Assembly: GCA_011109175.1 (NCBI GenBank)
Contig: RDEW01000022.1
Coordinates: 477,834-541,833, forward strand
From: Dicyema japonicum
Taxonomy: Eukaryota > Dicyemida > Rhombozoa > Dicyemidae
DNA: 64,000 nt
Direction of reading: 5' to 3'
The notes beneath the pieces were generated by a model that was not told the origin of the DNA, did no database searches, and saw only the letters and a program-made list of their open reading frames with translations. Position 1 is the first letter of the stretch; every line of letters starts with the position of its first letter. The position numbers and the translations under genes are program-made. This document shows, piece by piece, positions 21,352 through 34,280 of this stretch.

Positions 21352-24300
21352 TTATTCCCTTCCATACAGAATAAAACTAAAAATAAGACAAAAGCGAACT
21401 CTAATCCGACAAAGAGACAATTGGAATTAGAAGCAAAAGACTGTATACTACAATCACCAATCTTAAAAGAATCATCACATTGAAAGGTATCATCATTCCA
21501 TAAATGGACAACACCGTCTCTACAGCCAATGACAAAGGTGTTATCTATAAAGGGAATATATTTAACTGCTGTCATATTCTTCCCAGTCAACAAATTCATC
21601 TAAAGTAACAAACACATAAACATGTCTAATCCCTCCCTCAACAATATCCCACACAAACACAGAACCATTAGAACCAACATTAATCAGCATTCCTCCTTGC
21701 ACTGACATATCATCTATTCTCTCCATTAAAGGGGATTCCAATATAAAGGAAGGGAGAATAGTACCTGAAAAACTCACTTGGAAGCACTAACATACCACAC
21801 ACATCATACCATTATAGAACACTTTTTCAAAGCAACAAACAGCAATGACCCCTTCGCAGTCTCACTCTCAATTATCCTATCCACCAAGGATCCACATTCA
21901 TACTTCACTGGAAGTAGTTCTCTCCTAAAAATACCATTACTCTTAACCTCCCCAAGTCCCATACATTAACCACAGAGTAATTGGCATAGTAAAATCTAAT
22001 CCCATCTTCACTTAAACACACAGGAAGGTGAGTCATAGAATTCCTTGGACAATCAGAATAACTTTTAGCAAAATCAACAGATCCATCAGGACTAAATTGA
22101 CCACAATAAACAACAATAAAACACTCATCTTCTTGGAAAATGACTCCCTTATATCGAAAATCAGTGAGCATCCATCACTAGTCATAACCAGGCTCTTCAG
22201 AGTGGGAGGAGTAGTCCAAACTCCGTGTATAAATCGGGAAGCCATGAAAACGCTGAATCTCTCTACATGTTTCAATATCCAACATATAGTTGGTGCAATC
22301 TACATAAATCTAATAGATACCTCTAATGGCACTAAAGAGAAAGTCATCCGTGGCTGCGAGAGACACAATACGTCCTCTTTGTCCTTAATGTCATATATAT
22401 TATCCATAAACATAGAATTCCCACATTTGTCACCCTTAGGTACAAAGTTGATCCTAAATAATTAACCCCCAATATACGTGATAGGCACTTTGTTCCCTCT
22501 ACGACAGTCGGAGACTTTGAATATTTTTACGATCACCCTCCAATTTGGTCATCCTAGATTTATCGATGAAAGGGCCAGCTCTACGATTAGTCGAAGGTAT
22601 ACCCAGATGAATAATAACTGCTTTCCGTCTTCACAGAACTTGGCATGTCAAGGTCTTTAAATATCTGTGGAATTGCTGTCATTCTGCGTTTCTTCTTAAC
22701 ATTCTAATCTCAAACGTGTTGCAAACCTCATCAGGAATTGCCGAAATATCACACTCAATATCGCCTCCAGTCAATTCAGACCTAAAGTTCTCCAGTATTT
22801 CAACACCATCGTTGTTAGTTGCACTGCAAAGTAATAATACAAAAAACCATGTCTTTTCTTCTTCAGACTCATCTTCCAAGTAACTTTCTGACATTAAACA
22901 ATCAAATACCCTCTGAATTGTCCTCAGAGAAATCTCCCGTCATTAGACTAAGGTCAATATCGAGGACGTCATCCTCTCGAGACATCATAGAGACAAGATC
23001 TCCAAGTAGTTGTGCTCTGACACTACTCCGAGCGTTCAATTTAGATATCCTAGCCCTTAGAAGAGCCCCTTCATTCTTGCTGTGTTCCAATTGTACGTTC
23101 TACATATTCAACACAAACATACATAATCAACAATCTGGGCCATCAGATTTATCAACAAAGGTTTTATTTGATTATCATCAATATAGCCTTCCATCATAGA
23201 GGTAACAAACTCCTCCACCGAACTCAAGTCATTCTAATATAAACAAACGTTTTACCTTTTTTGAGAGATAATGATTCAACTGCAATTTTGTGTCATTTAT
23301 TCTTTCAACGAAAAATTCCAAACTCGTCGATAACTGCTCAAGTTTATATTTTTTAGAGGTAATCTTTGTCTTAAATATAAAAATTGATGAAACTGTTTTA
23401 TGAGAGGGAATTTTATCCAAATTTTCTTTAATCTTTAAAATCCGTCGTTTCACAAAATTTTGTTTCTAAAAGTCCCCATATAAGCTACTTTAATCCAACT
23501 GAAGATATCCTTCTCAATCTCGTCTATTTTGACTTGTAGTCCAGAAAACTTGCAAATCCATTCATCTGACATTTTTATTCGTGTATCCACCAATTCTTTA
23601 TTATCCCGTTTTGGTGCTAATGGTCATAAAATATTATACTTTTAGTATTGTTTAAGGTTCTTTGTTTGTTTATTCTTTTTAAATACTCAATCTGAGTTTA
23701 CTATATAAAATACCTCCAGTTGTTTCCGTTTAAGCAAATTATCCTTCTGTTGTACAATCCTCTGGAGATTACGATAGTGAGTCAGTGTCTGTTGGGACGA
23801 CCGTTGTAGTTGGGTTATCTCCCTTGTGTGCCCCACCTGTATTATTCTATTCCTTGAGGAATCCTCACGCATTTTCCTCATCAAATTCACCTTGAAGTGA
23901 GACATGAATATACTTTCACTTTCTTTAGTTCAATTAATTCTGTTTTCATAAGCTGCAAATCTCGTTCCGTAGCTGCGTTTGCCTTTAATGCCATCGTTTT
24001 GTCCCTCAGTAACTTCTTGTATTTCTCCACATTACTCTTCAGGTCTCCAATCTTCCGATCATACTCCTCCTTTAGCTTCTCATGTGAACCCTCTTTTTTG
24101 CCTGATAGTAATAATCTTTCTATACTCATAGGTTTCTTCATCAGTATATCCCTCTCTTTCTCCAAATTCTTTATAGTTTCCAACATTGATGTAATTTCCC
24201 CTCCATATTTAGACTCAATCTCATTCCGACGTTGTTGTGAAGTTTCTATCTGTTTAATCAACTTCTCCTTCATATCAATCTCTTGTGCCAATATAATAAC

Positions 24301-26070
24301 TTGATTTGAATCATCGGAAATATCGCCTTCTGTTATTGTCTCATTAAGTGACTTTTCCACAGCATGTCTAATAAATCAAACGTCCTTACAAATCAGAAAA
24401 TCGCTGAATCTGATAACCTGGAGTTTCCGAGCATCATCTATTAAATGACGGACCTAAATAAATTATAATCAATCAACACCTCATCGTCCTCAATATTAAC
24501 ACAAGATTCGGAAGAATCACGTATTTTCTCAACTCTGCTACATTAGTTATCCCCTACTTTAGAAAAGCAACTTCCTTTAATAATCCACTAATTATTTTCC
24601 GAGAATTAGTATCATGCTCTCCCTCACAAGCTACAGCTCAACACATCAACCACCATTCAAATATTCTTGCAATTTTATGTTCTCCTTTTCATTTTTTATA
24701 TCCTCAATGTTTTGAACAAGTCTTTCATTCTCCATCTTGACATTCTCTAACTCCTCCTCCAATTCCTTCATACGGATTTCGTTACCCCCACACTTATTCT
24801 GTGGTAAATCAACGTAATACAATATTTAGTTCTCTCTTAAGCTCTAATAACTGATCTCTTAAGGAAGCAATCTCTTGCATCTTCAAGTCCTGATTCACCA
24901 CAGCCTTGTTTTCAATATTCTTGGCTCTATTTGCATACTCCAAGGTTCCTGATGTCTCCGCCCAATCTGTCATAGCGGGAGACACACAGGCCAACATAAG
25001 AGTACGACTATTCCCACCCAAAGAATCCTGCAAAATTCGAGTCAACTTCGAGTCTCTGTAAGGCACATAAATTCCATTCCTGGATTTTTCAGCCAAAGCA
25101 GAGATTACATTGCCCAGAGCGAACTGAATAGTCATGAATGATCTACCAGGCCGTAGTTTATACAAATCCCTCTTTAGCACGGTTCCCTGTGGCACCGGTC
25201 CGCTTCAATCGTTCAGACCCAGCCAAGTCCACAAAGTTAAGTTTAGATGTTAGGACTTGCTTGAAATTGCTGCTTCCGTCTTGTACGGGCCTCTCCTGCT
25301 TTATTATTAGAGAGAATATTGCATGAGATCTGGATGACTTTTCATTCATATTGGTGCTCCCGGTAGTCCTTAGAAGGCAACCACCTTTGAGCAGGTCAGT
25401 TACCTACTTTTCAAAAATTTATCCGACCTCCTTAATGCTGCCGACGATTTTAGTAGTTGTCCCCATCAAATATATTCCTCCCTGAATGTCCTCGTGGATC
25501 TTTATTTGCTTCTTGTACCCAGAGTCCAATAGATCGTTTATATCCTCATTGTACAGCTGTTATAATAATTGTCACATACCTCAACAAACTGAATCGATAC
25601 TTGATATGAGATATCTTGTCCCTTCTCAATTTCTGCGTACAAATGACTTAATGCACGTGGGATTATTCCTACAAGATCTTCGGAGAGTTCGAGATCGAAT
25701 GATGATCCCATTGAGTAGGTTTTGCCAGACCCGGTCTAGACGTTAAAAAATCGTCAACTTGACCGTAAGCAATCACAGTAGCATTGTAACCACCGAAGGA
25801 ACTATGTAAACTAAAATCAGTACCCTTCTATCAGATTATGGACAACTTGGTCGTAGATTTCTATCTGTTTAGAGTTTGTGTCAAACACGTGGTCGAATGT
25901 GTAAAACTTATTACCTCCTATCATGACCTGTGAGGTTTCCTTTAATACTTCGACATATAACGGACATTGAGATTCCAATTCAGTTTTGTTTAATGGTCTT
26001 ACTCTGATATATAGTAAATACATTCTTACCTAACTGCCACTTTAACGTTAGTATTGTCTTTCCTGCTCAT
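21352..26070 (-). CDS. KIF21-type kinesin with C-terminal WD40 repeats
   Basis: The start is the ATG ending at 26070 ([19 protein letters not shown]) and the stop TAA lies at 21352-21354. Introns of 22-26 nt are removed throughout. The motor domain (26070 to about 24830) shows the P-loop [10 protein letters not shown], switch I ([11 protein letters not shown]), switch II ([15 protein letters not shown]), [18 protein letters not shown] and [31 protein letters not shown] upstream of switch I is specific to the KIF4/KIF21 group. A long coiled-coil stalk follows (24.8-22.9 kb), then WD40 blades (22.3-21.35 kb: [39 protein letters not shown]). Motor, stalk and WD40 together identify KIF21, a plus-end motor that suppresses microtubule growth. 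One base is missing in a G-run near 25170, which breaks GxxxINxGLxALGN; splicing cannot explain it. The stalk exons were not all resolved. Confidence 0.85.
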
Positions 26071-26985
26071 CACCAGAAAATTACAGTATCAGAGCGCCTA
26101 TTTATTTTTGATTTTAAATAAAATAAAATTATGTATTATTTTTGATAAATTTGATTATTTTGTATTAATGGTGTCATAGGTTTTCATTTTCTGTTAAATT
26201 TTTTTGAGGGAACCATTCTATTGAATATTATTTCCTTCGTGTCAACTCATCTTTTGGACGAATGTCTTGAAGATCTAGCCTAGCCGGAGAAGAGCCTCCA
26301 AAATCACGGAACGCTGGATTCCTGGAGAACACAAACCACCAATGTTTCTTGAAGCCTTGATTAGAATGAACCACGGAACGCGCCGTCGTGACTGCGAAGG
26401 TCCAGTCACTCGACCAAGATGAGGTCCATGCTAGAGTGTGCTGGGATTTAGTTAGTTTGTATTCATAAATTATGTCATTAACATCAATTTCGTGATTATT
26501 TAATCAAAAATTTTGTCATTATTATTTTAGAGAATAATCTAATATATAGGATTTCAGTCATCTTTGATTTGTTTTCTTCTATTTTCTTCTAACGATTAAT
26601 ATCTCTTGTGGGGATTTACACTATTAAAAACTACGCTCAAGACTGAATTCATTTTACCAAACAATCATTCTTATAATGTATGATGAGTGAGAATATTTTG
26701 AGTATCTGCGAAAGAAGGGACATCAAAGTAGCTCTTACTAAAAGAATCCCAAATATAGAGTGGTGAACCCTCACTCTAATAATTTTAATAAAAAAATATT
26801 AATTATAACAAATTGCCAAGTTGTTGTTTTGTTTTGTTCATCTATTTTGTTCCTCTTTGTGTTTTTTAGCTCCAGGGAGATTGAATTGTTAGATTACGTC
26901 ATTTGGTTCACCAAAAAATTTAAAATTAAACTCTATCCTATTTTATTTTTTGTATTTTCTTGTTTAATAAACACAGTTTTTTGGA
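26071..26985. other. intergenic, AT-rich; contains a dispersed repeat
   Basis: Holds the second copy of the 12.8-kb dispersed repeat (reverse complement, 26401-26461), with extra GC-rich flank from about 26270. No gene is recognised. The kinesin promoter presumably lies at the left edge. Confidence 0.45.
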
Positions 26986-26989
26986 ATTT

Positions 26990-29340
26990 CATGCCAGTTT
27001 TCATGCGTGTGGTGGCATCGCTCACTTGAAGTGTTGGAAAAGATATTACAAATCAATGGTATCCGAACAAAAATTGCCGAACTACAACGCTTTCTCATAC
27101 AAACATTCAGTGGATACAGCTCTTTTCCAAGAGACGAAATTAACCCACGGCGACCAACCCCCAACTTTCTGGGATACTCCTTATTCAGACGAGACAGAGG
27201 TCATGGAAAAGTAGGAAGCCTTATTATACTAATCAGGAAGTATATAATGGTCAGAAATATCTCGGATGACATCCTGGACCCCTCCCCCCAAGACGACACA
27301 CTGGAACAACTAACTCTGAGAATATGCCTACCCTTTCTTCGGTTGATAGTTGTCAATATGTCCATTCCCCCTCCACCGTCATGCCCAAGCGGCTACAGCA
27401 CCGAACTCAAGCGATTCACAGGTTGGAAAACACGCTAATTGGCGGTGACCTAAATGCGAAGAGTTCTCAATGGTATGCTGACCAACAAGTGGATCAACGG
27501 GGAACCCTCATATCTGACAGTTTTGACGACTTGGTCATTCTCAATAATCCTAGCAAACACACAAGGACCCCTTCCTGTCGAGGCGACTCCCTTAATCACC
27601 CGACATTTCTTTTGCCACTCTTTCTCTTGCGGCTGTCATTTCATGGTATGTTATATATGACTTACATACTGACCATAAACCCGATCTTCATGAGGATCCT
27701 ACAAAAATATAAGTTAATGAACACTCCGAGAACCAATGTGAACTTCTCAAAAGCAATATGACCTTCACATATTTCATCGAACTACACCATCAGGCTATCA
27801 GGATAAAGAACTTTGGATCTATCGACGCTGCTGTCAAATATTTCAACGAGATTATACTCCGAGCTCGCAAAAAATACATTCCGATGGGTCGTCCTCTAAG
27901 CTGAATAATTTCGAAAGACAATCAGTGGATGTAACTGAAGGGATATAACTGAACAAAGAAATCACGCGGAACATCACAAAACACAACAAAGAACGTTGGG
28001 AAGCCTTGATCAGAAAAGCTACAAACAATACTTTCCCCATTGTATTATGGAAATCGATAAGGAGACTCAAGATGTGCTCTCCACTTTTAATTGGACATCG
28101 AGAGCCATATCCAAATTCCAATGACATTATGAAGTACAATGTGAATATTAGTCATAAACCATATTCAAAAGACCTGGATGTTCGTTCTGCCAATAATCGA
28201 AGAAATGACTTTCTTCGACCTTTAATGGTGCACTCAGTAATCAGGAAAATGAATAACTCGTCGTCCCGCGGTTCAGATGACATCTCTATTCTCGAACTGG
28301 AACACCTGGGTTCTTCCGCGACGGCCGCAATAACACAAATTTTCAACTTCTCAATAAACGAGAACAAGTGGATGTAGAGAAGGCTTTTGACTCAGTATCC
28401 CGGAAGATCCTTACAGAAAAAATTTTTACGACATCGATCCACCCTAAATTCAAATCATAGTTGGTTAACTTCATCAACGGTCGAATAAGCCAAGTGGTGG
28501 CAAAATCAAAACCGCTATACCCTCCGAATGGAGTTCCACAAAAATCCCCGTTGTCACCAATTCTCTTCAACATGTTCATCAGTGACCTCCAATCCCCAAC
28601 TACCAAAAACACAATTCTTTTATCGCATGCGGATGATCTCGTGATTGCAGTGGAACATCGAAGAATCGAGGATGCGACACGGTACGTGCAAGATCTACTA
28701 AACCTGATGGGTCTTCAGTTCCTGAAGAACCGTCTAAATATATCACCAGGAAAGTCACATGTAATGAAGTTCACCGCAGCGTGAAAGAAATACGGGCAAC
28801 ATCACGAATAAAATTGTATGACATCCCGCTTCCTATTAAGAAGACCCTTTCAATCCTTGGAGTCATCCTGGATCCCCTCCTCACATTTAATCATCAAATG
28901 GACCTAATAACCGCGAGGATCCAAAAAATTGGAATTCTCAAGGCTTCCACTAACTCTCCAATATCTTCCCTCCCATTGTTAGAACTTCTATACAAACAAT
29001 TCGTTTACAGAGATCGAGTACGCCTGTGCTGCATGGATTGCCCCGTTATCACTATCGGCACAGAGCAAGCTGGAAGTTTTACAAAATTGATGTCTTAGAA
29101 TAATACTGAAAGTGTCTAAAAAGACGTCCACTTCGTTACTACGGAAAACACTAAACGTCCCCCAATCATGGAATATTTTACGGAACGTCACCGGGACTTC
29201 CTCAAAATGGCAAAGTCCCCTGATCATCCCTTCGGGCCGCACATCGGACTATATATGGACGCCTGCCCGAGATATGAGAAGAAGCCTTCCCGGCTGTAGA
29301 GATTGATCCAGGACTCCAAAACTAACTGCCGGAAAAGGAC
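26990..29340 (+). mobile_element. LINE family A copy: endonuclease and RT, 2A region missing
   Basis: Endonuclease pieces INGIRTKIAELQRFL, GGDLNAKSSQWYAD and RGTLISDSF, and an RT with VEKAFDSVSRKIL, GVPQKSPLSPILFNMF (the usual G of PQG is K) and HADDLVIAV (Y of YADD is H), are followed by the thumb (IKKTLSILGVILDPLLTFN). Both RT motif changes would impair catalysis. Compared with the copies at 11.1 and 51.8 kb, the stretch just before the endonuclease has lost the 2A motif. It ends near 29340 without a clear tail. Confidence 0.75.
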
Positions 29341-29639
29341 TGGTATAGACACCAGGATCACATAATTAGAGGATAACTTTTATCCTTTTTTTCGTGATTT
29401 CTGGGTTAATAAAATAAATAATAACACGTTGTTGTGTGGTACTAATTTAGAATCATTGGAATCACCGTTATTCTGAAGAAACCAATCCGATTTGGCAACA
29501 TAGTAATAGTATAAAGTTTATTGTGACACTTGGCGATTTCAACATCTCTCTTGTGCCAGGATGAGAAAAAAAAGTTGCAAAACCAATGAAGAGGTGAATA
29601 TGTGTTGTTCCCGGCTGGAGTCATCTCCAGGATTTAATA

Positions 29640-30299
29640 TGGCACAATAAAATAATATCAGAATATGACTCCAGAAAAGTTTTCTAATTGCATTTTGAGG
29701 AAGATTATGTTTCCCACTGCCTTTCCGGAAAGAATTGCTTGTCGGTTATTGCAAATATTTCGGCCGACTTGTGTCCAATACAGTGAGTTTGGCAGTCAGA
29801 GGCGGATACGAAGTGGGGTTCGTCAGACTATCATCTGAAGCTGATAGCGTCCTTTTCAAATTGGATCTGCTTAATGCTTTCAACTTGGTCAGAAGATCAT
29901 CCTTGACGTTTGCTTGAAAAGATTGCCGAAAATATCTCCTTTGTCTACCATTCATATTCGAATCCAGATTGATTGGAGTTGTTAAGTGGCAAAAGGACGC
30001 TTCTGTGTAAGTTTGCCAACAGATTGATCTTTCTGAACAGTTGACCTTTGATGTTCAAAAACTGTCCCCTGCTGTCCAAAATACTTTTCAACTACCGAAG
30101 ATTTTTGTTATGATGAAGATTTGCTATCTCTCCCTGATGATGAAATTAAGTCGACCCTTGAGGCGAATTTAAATATACATTTTGATGACTATGGATATTT
30201 TCAAGCAACTCTGCCTGTTGGTTTTGGAGGATTGGAATACTTTCGGATGCCATATTTTTCTTCTTACGACTCCTCAAAGAGTTTGATGGTCCTCTACTC
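29640..30299 (+). mobile_element. fragment of a LINE RT resembling family D
   Basis: KLDLLNAFNLVRRSS near 29860 is an RT palm motif (D-x3-AFN). QATLPVGFGGLEYFRMPYFSS near 30200 matches the downstream RT-connection block of family D (LPxSxGGL). Frames are broken in between. The fragment ends where repeat R1 begins. Confidence 0.55.
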
Positions 30300-30468
30300 C
30301 AGTGGTTTCCAACCTAAAGGTCTTTGCGGAACTTTTTTATTTTTTGCGATACCCTTCCAATTCTATTATTACAATTTTCACTTAAAACATAATCGTAATA
30401 ACCAAAAACAAATTTAATGTAACTATTATCATAGTTGTGTTACGTTATGAGTAGGGCGATTTTTGTCA

Positions 30469-30815
30469 TAATAATAATAACAGCCTTTTTCACGGAGCCG
30501 TGGTATTAGCTCCGCATAGGCAGGACACACACTTTATTTAAGTAAAGAACAGTTAATTTTAACTAATCGTAGAACCAAGGAATGATCTTCACTTCTTTTT
30601 TTCTTTTTCTTGTGTGAGTGTCCTTTCTAGACAATCCAATTCCGCAGTGAGTATTCACTGATGACGGCGTCACTCGTCAAACCCTTTCCGCATCGTAGAT
30701 GCGTGGAACCTTCCACCAGGTGAACAGCAGCGAGATTCGAACCCGTAGCCTAAGCCACTTAAGCCCGACACCTAACCACTAAGTCGCTTCTCGGCCTTTT
30801 GGCTAAGATCAAAGT
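30469..30815 (-). mobile_element. tRNA-derived SINE copy 2, joined to a U2 snRNA fragment
   Basis: This matches the SINE at 10618-10950 almost base for base and has the same B box and A box. It is flanked by a 17-18-bp duplication (TAGGGCGATTTTTGTCA at 30452-30468 and 30817-30833). At its tRNA end, after CCACTAAG, the last few bases of the head are replaced by U2 snRNA sequence (30784-30815). Confidence 0.9.
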
Positions 30816-30816
30816 G
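30784..30816 (+). ncRNA. fragment of U2 snRNA (5' end)
   Basis: TCGCTTCTCGGCCTTTTGGC then TAAGATCAAAGT equals nucleotides 2 to about 33 of the strongly conserved U2 5' domain, with one extra A. It lies inside the target-site duplication of the SINE, in opposite orientation to it. It is a retrotransposition by-product, not a functional U2 gene. Confidence 0.9.
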
Positions 30817-31077
30817 TAGGGCGATTTTTGTCAATAAAGTCAAAAATTCATATGTTCTTTAAAATTGTTTAAATTTTATAAAAATGTAGTTTTTAATCAA
30901 AAATATTATATTAATCGAAAGTTATAAAATCAAAAAGTCAAAATATTGGGTAATGTCAAAAAATCAAAATTTAATTTTTAAGGTCAATAAAGTCAAAAAT
31001 TTTATTGATTTTTATTTTTTAATTTTTCGAGTTTTTAAATAAAATACTAGCGTGGCGATTGTTTAATCCATCTACGA

Positions 31078-31172
31078 TTAGTTAAAATTAACTCTTTTTT
31101 ACTAAAAAAAAGTGTGTCCTGCCTATGCAGCTAATACTATGGCTCCGTAAAAATGTCTGTTATTATTATAGT
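31078..31172 (+). mobile_element. 3' fragment of the SINE
   Basis: GTGTGTCCTGCCTATGC, then AATACTATGGCTCCGTAAAA and a TTATTATTAT tail, correspond to the last 90 bases of the SINE in forward orientation, 5'-truncated. It lies inside the hAT element. Confidence 0.75.
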
Positions 31173-32212
31173 AGGGTGGTATCAATTATTAGAAATATGT
31201 CAACACACTTATTGGTAGAATTTCTGATCCAAAGAAAATATTTTTAATATCTTGTCGTCCATTGTCTTCTGCGGCTAACTCGTCGACTGTCTGTCAGATA
31301 ATTGACGATGTGCTAAGGGATTTTGCGATAGATCGAGAGAATTTTGTATTACTGGTATCTGATGCAGCCAGATACATGGTGGCTGTTGCACAGGTATTGA
31401 AGGTTTTATACACGAATTTGGATAATGCAACATGTGTTCTTCATCTTCTTCATAACAGTTGCCGTAAAATAAGAGGATATTTTAAACTTGTGGATTTTTG
31501 AATTTCATCGATAAAGGCTGTCAAAAACAAGACACGAAGAGAAAATTTTGCTGAAATTGGGTATCCACCTCAAGTTATTCTAACAAGATTGGGAAGTTGG
31601 ATGGAAGCAGCTTGCTATTATTGCAAAAATTACACAGAAATAAAAAAATAATTGAAAGTTTCGATGGAGAGAGGATTTTAGTAGAAATATGTTCGCAAGC
31701 GGTTTGTCAAAACGAACCACGTACAAATTTATCATTAACATTATGCCAATATGACGATATGTGAAATAATTAAGGCAGAAGAAACCTATTTCACTATAGA
31801 AGACGCAGTTGAAGACATTAAGAAATTCCATTTTGGGGACGATTTATGTGGAATCGGGAAGTATTTAGAATCAAGATTATCTGTAAATCTAGTGTTTTCT
31901 ATTTCAAAAATGGAAAAGCAACATATTTCTCCATTTGTATACAACTGTCTTAATAAGTGTCCTTCCACATCTGTTGAGAGAAGTTTTTCTTTATTGAATA
32001 AATTATTTCTAAAGACCAAAATTTTAAACCCGAAAACGTTTCGAACTAAATTATTCTGTTTTTTAATAAAGATTTTAATTAGCTTTTTTTAATTAAAAAA
32101 TTTTTTTGTAGATAAATTTATCATAAAGTCAATTTTTCGCTTCGCTTCCTAAAGAAACTTAGACGCTTAGCTACACTAAAAAGCCACGACGCACGTGAGA
32201 CCCGGTGGCTAC

Positions 32213-32292
32213 TCCAGTTGATCTCTGTTGCAATCGTGAGAGGCAACGCAACGTCGATAATGTCGGCGGGGTCCACTTTGGATGGATGGCAG
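32213..32292 (+). repeat. dispersed GC-rich repeat, copy 2
   Basis: Matches 20331-20410 in reverse complement, located in the right part of the hAT element. Confidence 0.6.
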
Positions 32293-32659
32293 TTTTAAAT
32301 ATGATTTACTAGGGATAAATTAACTGATTATTTTTCTAAAATTGATTTATTTATAAAGTCAAAAAAATTGCCCTAGTTATGAGTTATTGTTGACAAATGT
32401 ATACTCATCAGCAGAACCATTGAATTTATTTCTATATTTTGTTTGATAGATTTATATATTGAAAACTCAGACTCGCATAAGTAAGTCGTTGTTAAAAGTA
32501 ATAGTGTACGTATTGCCTTTCCTGAGATATCAGGACATTTTGAGATATTCTTCCTAAACGGCGAAGCATGTAATGTTATTTTTATTTATAGATGACCGCG
32601 AAAATTCAATTTTCCGTTTTAAGGCCATTACTTTATCGTTCAAAATACAAACAGATTGA

Positions 32660-34280
32660 TACAGTGCGACCCCGAATTGGGGAATCCCAAGTAGCGGGGA
32701 AACTTTTTTTTGGGGGAAATATTTTCGCCATCACTATAAAATACGATGATTTTTAAAAAAATAAACCCCCTACTGGGGAAAATTTTATATTATCAAAAAC
32801 GATTAATATATTTCTATAATTTTAGATTTATTATTTATTCTAACCTGTTTTAAAAGTTATTCTATAAATTTTAGAAAGCGAATGCCTAGAAAACTAAATC
32901 AAAGTGAAAAATCAGAATTTGCAAGGATATACAGTCAGGTCTAAGGATAAATTGATTTGTGAAATATTTAACATCTCTAAAGAATGCTATCCCACTAAAA
33001 AGAAAGGGAAGGAATCCTAGCTCAAGGCTTCTCAACATCCAAGGGACAATTGGATGCGAATTGAATGCCCAAGTTTACGAGATTTTTCGTAATCTCAGGT
33101 CGAAAGGTTTCAATCAATCCTTAAAGCTAATTGCACGTAAAATTGCATATGAAATTCAAATCAAGATTTCACTGGCTTTAACCGATTTAAGAACAATTCG
33201 AAATAAAATTCAGAATATTACATGGCGACAATCAGCTGATAAGGAGGTAAGGAAACTTCCTATCGACTTTCAATGATTTGCTTGAATGGTGAAGAAAACA
33301 TTTCAATTGTGATGAAACTGCATTATTTTATAAACCCGTTTCTAAAAAGAGTTGAAAGAAATGAGTCACACAGCGGACATAAAATAAGAAAAACGCATGA
33401 CACTTCTTTTGTGTTACAGTTACACAGGAGAAAATATAATTGGACGTGCAAAGTCACCGAGAGTATTAAAAGGTGTGAATCTGAAAGAAATCGGCATTGA
33501 ATTATTATGCTTCTTGCAAAACTGGATGACAAAAAATATTTTTGAAATTGGTTATCTCGATTTAACGAGGAAATGAGGAGAAAAGAAAAAAATAGCATTA
33601 TTAATTGACAATGCAACATGTCTCTGCCTAATATTCAAACGTCGACGTAATATTTTTTCCAAAAAACACAACTTCCTTAATTCAGTTATGTGATCAAAAG
33701 ATAATACAGACTTGTAAGAATCATTTCAATAATTGGATGATGAAAACGGTTATCTATGATAAAATCCTGTAGCTCAAAAGGGAATCACAATATTGGATAC
33801 TATTTCATGTTCGAAATTGGCATGGGGCAAGATTACAGAAACTTCAATATGACATTGCTTTGAAAAGGCTTTGGAATATGACTGTTGGGATAAAGAGGAC
33901 ACCGAGAAAGTCTATTGATTTGGATATTGTGGAAAATGCGATTTTGGAGAGCTTCTGGATGATAATAGTAATGATGACTGCAGCGAACAATTTCTGGAAC
34001 ATTTGAATAATCAACAAGTTATAAACAATGCGGAATGTCCACAAATGCTGCTACATGTTATTAAGCAAGAGACTCTGGAAAATGTCCTTGATCTATACAG
34101 ATTCAAAGCAAATATTATGAGTTCGATTCGAAAAAAACGAAACACTCGATTAAAATTAACAGATTTTTTTATTAAAAAATAAAAATTGTAATTATCCGTC
34201 TTGGTTATATTATTAAAGTAGGATATCGAACAGAGGAGAGCCAAATTTAAGGAAAACCCTTTTTTTGAGGTCGCACTCTA
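32660..34280 (+). mobile_element. pogo-like DNA transposon, decayed
   Basis: Termini CAGTGCGACCCC and GAGGTCGCACTC are inverted repeats, flanked by TA on both sides, as in Tc1/mariner/pogo elements. A CENP-B-like start (MPRKLNQSEKSEFARIY, 32882) is followed by decayed pieces. Among them, in shifting frames, are NCDETALFYKP and FFPKNTTSLIQLCDQ, which match the first and second aspartate regions of the pogo DDE domain. Many stops. Confidence 0.75.

Larger units (their letters stand above)
30452..32375 (+). mobile_element. hAT transposon, decayed, with terminal repeats and 8-bp target duplication
   Basis: The ends are TAGGGCGATTTTTG and CAAAAAAATTGCCCTA, inverted repeats of one another. The 8-bp GTTATGAG flanks both sides (30444-30451 and 32376-32383). 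Transposase remnants are ENFVLLVSDAARYM plus CVLHLLHNSCRKI (31262-31500), and the C-terminal dimerisation region CPSTSVERSFSLLNKLF (31940-32000). Stops and frame changes separate them, so it is not autonomous. A SINE sits in its left end, and an 80-bp dispersed repeat near its right end. Confidence 0.85.
30300..32560. repeat. dispersed repeat R1, copy 2, split by a hAT insertion
   Basis: The left part (30300-30451) and right part (32376-32560) together match 4850-5170. The hAT element between them is bounded by duplicated GTTATGAG. The outer left end, CAGTGGTTTCCAACC, resembles a hAT terminus. Confidence 0.65.

Noticed and set aside
30784-30816. Possible functional U2 snRNA gene
   Set aside because: Only about 32 nt of the 5' end are present, inside a SINE target duplication, with no Sm site or 3' stem-loops.
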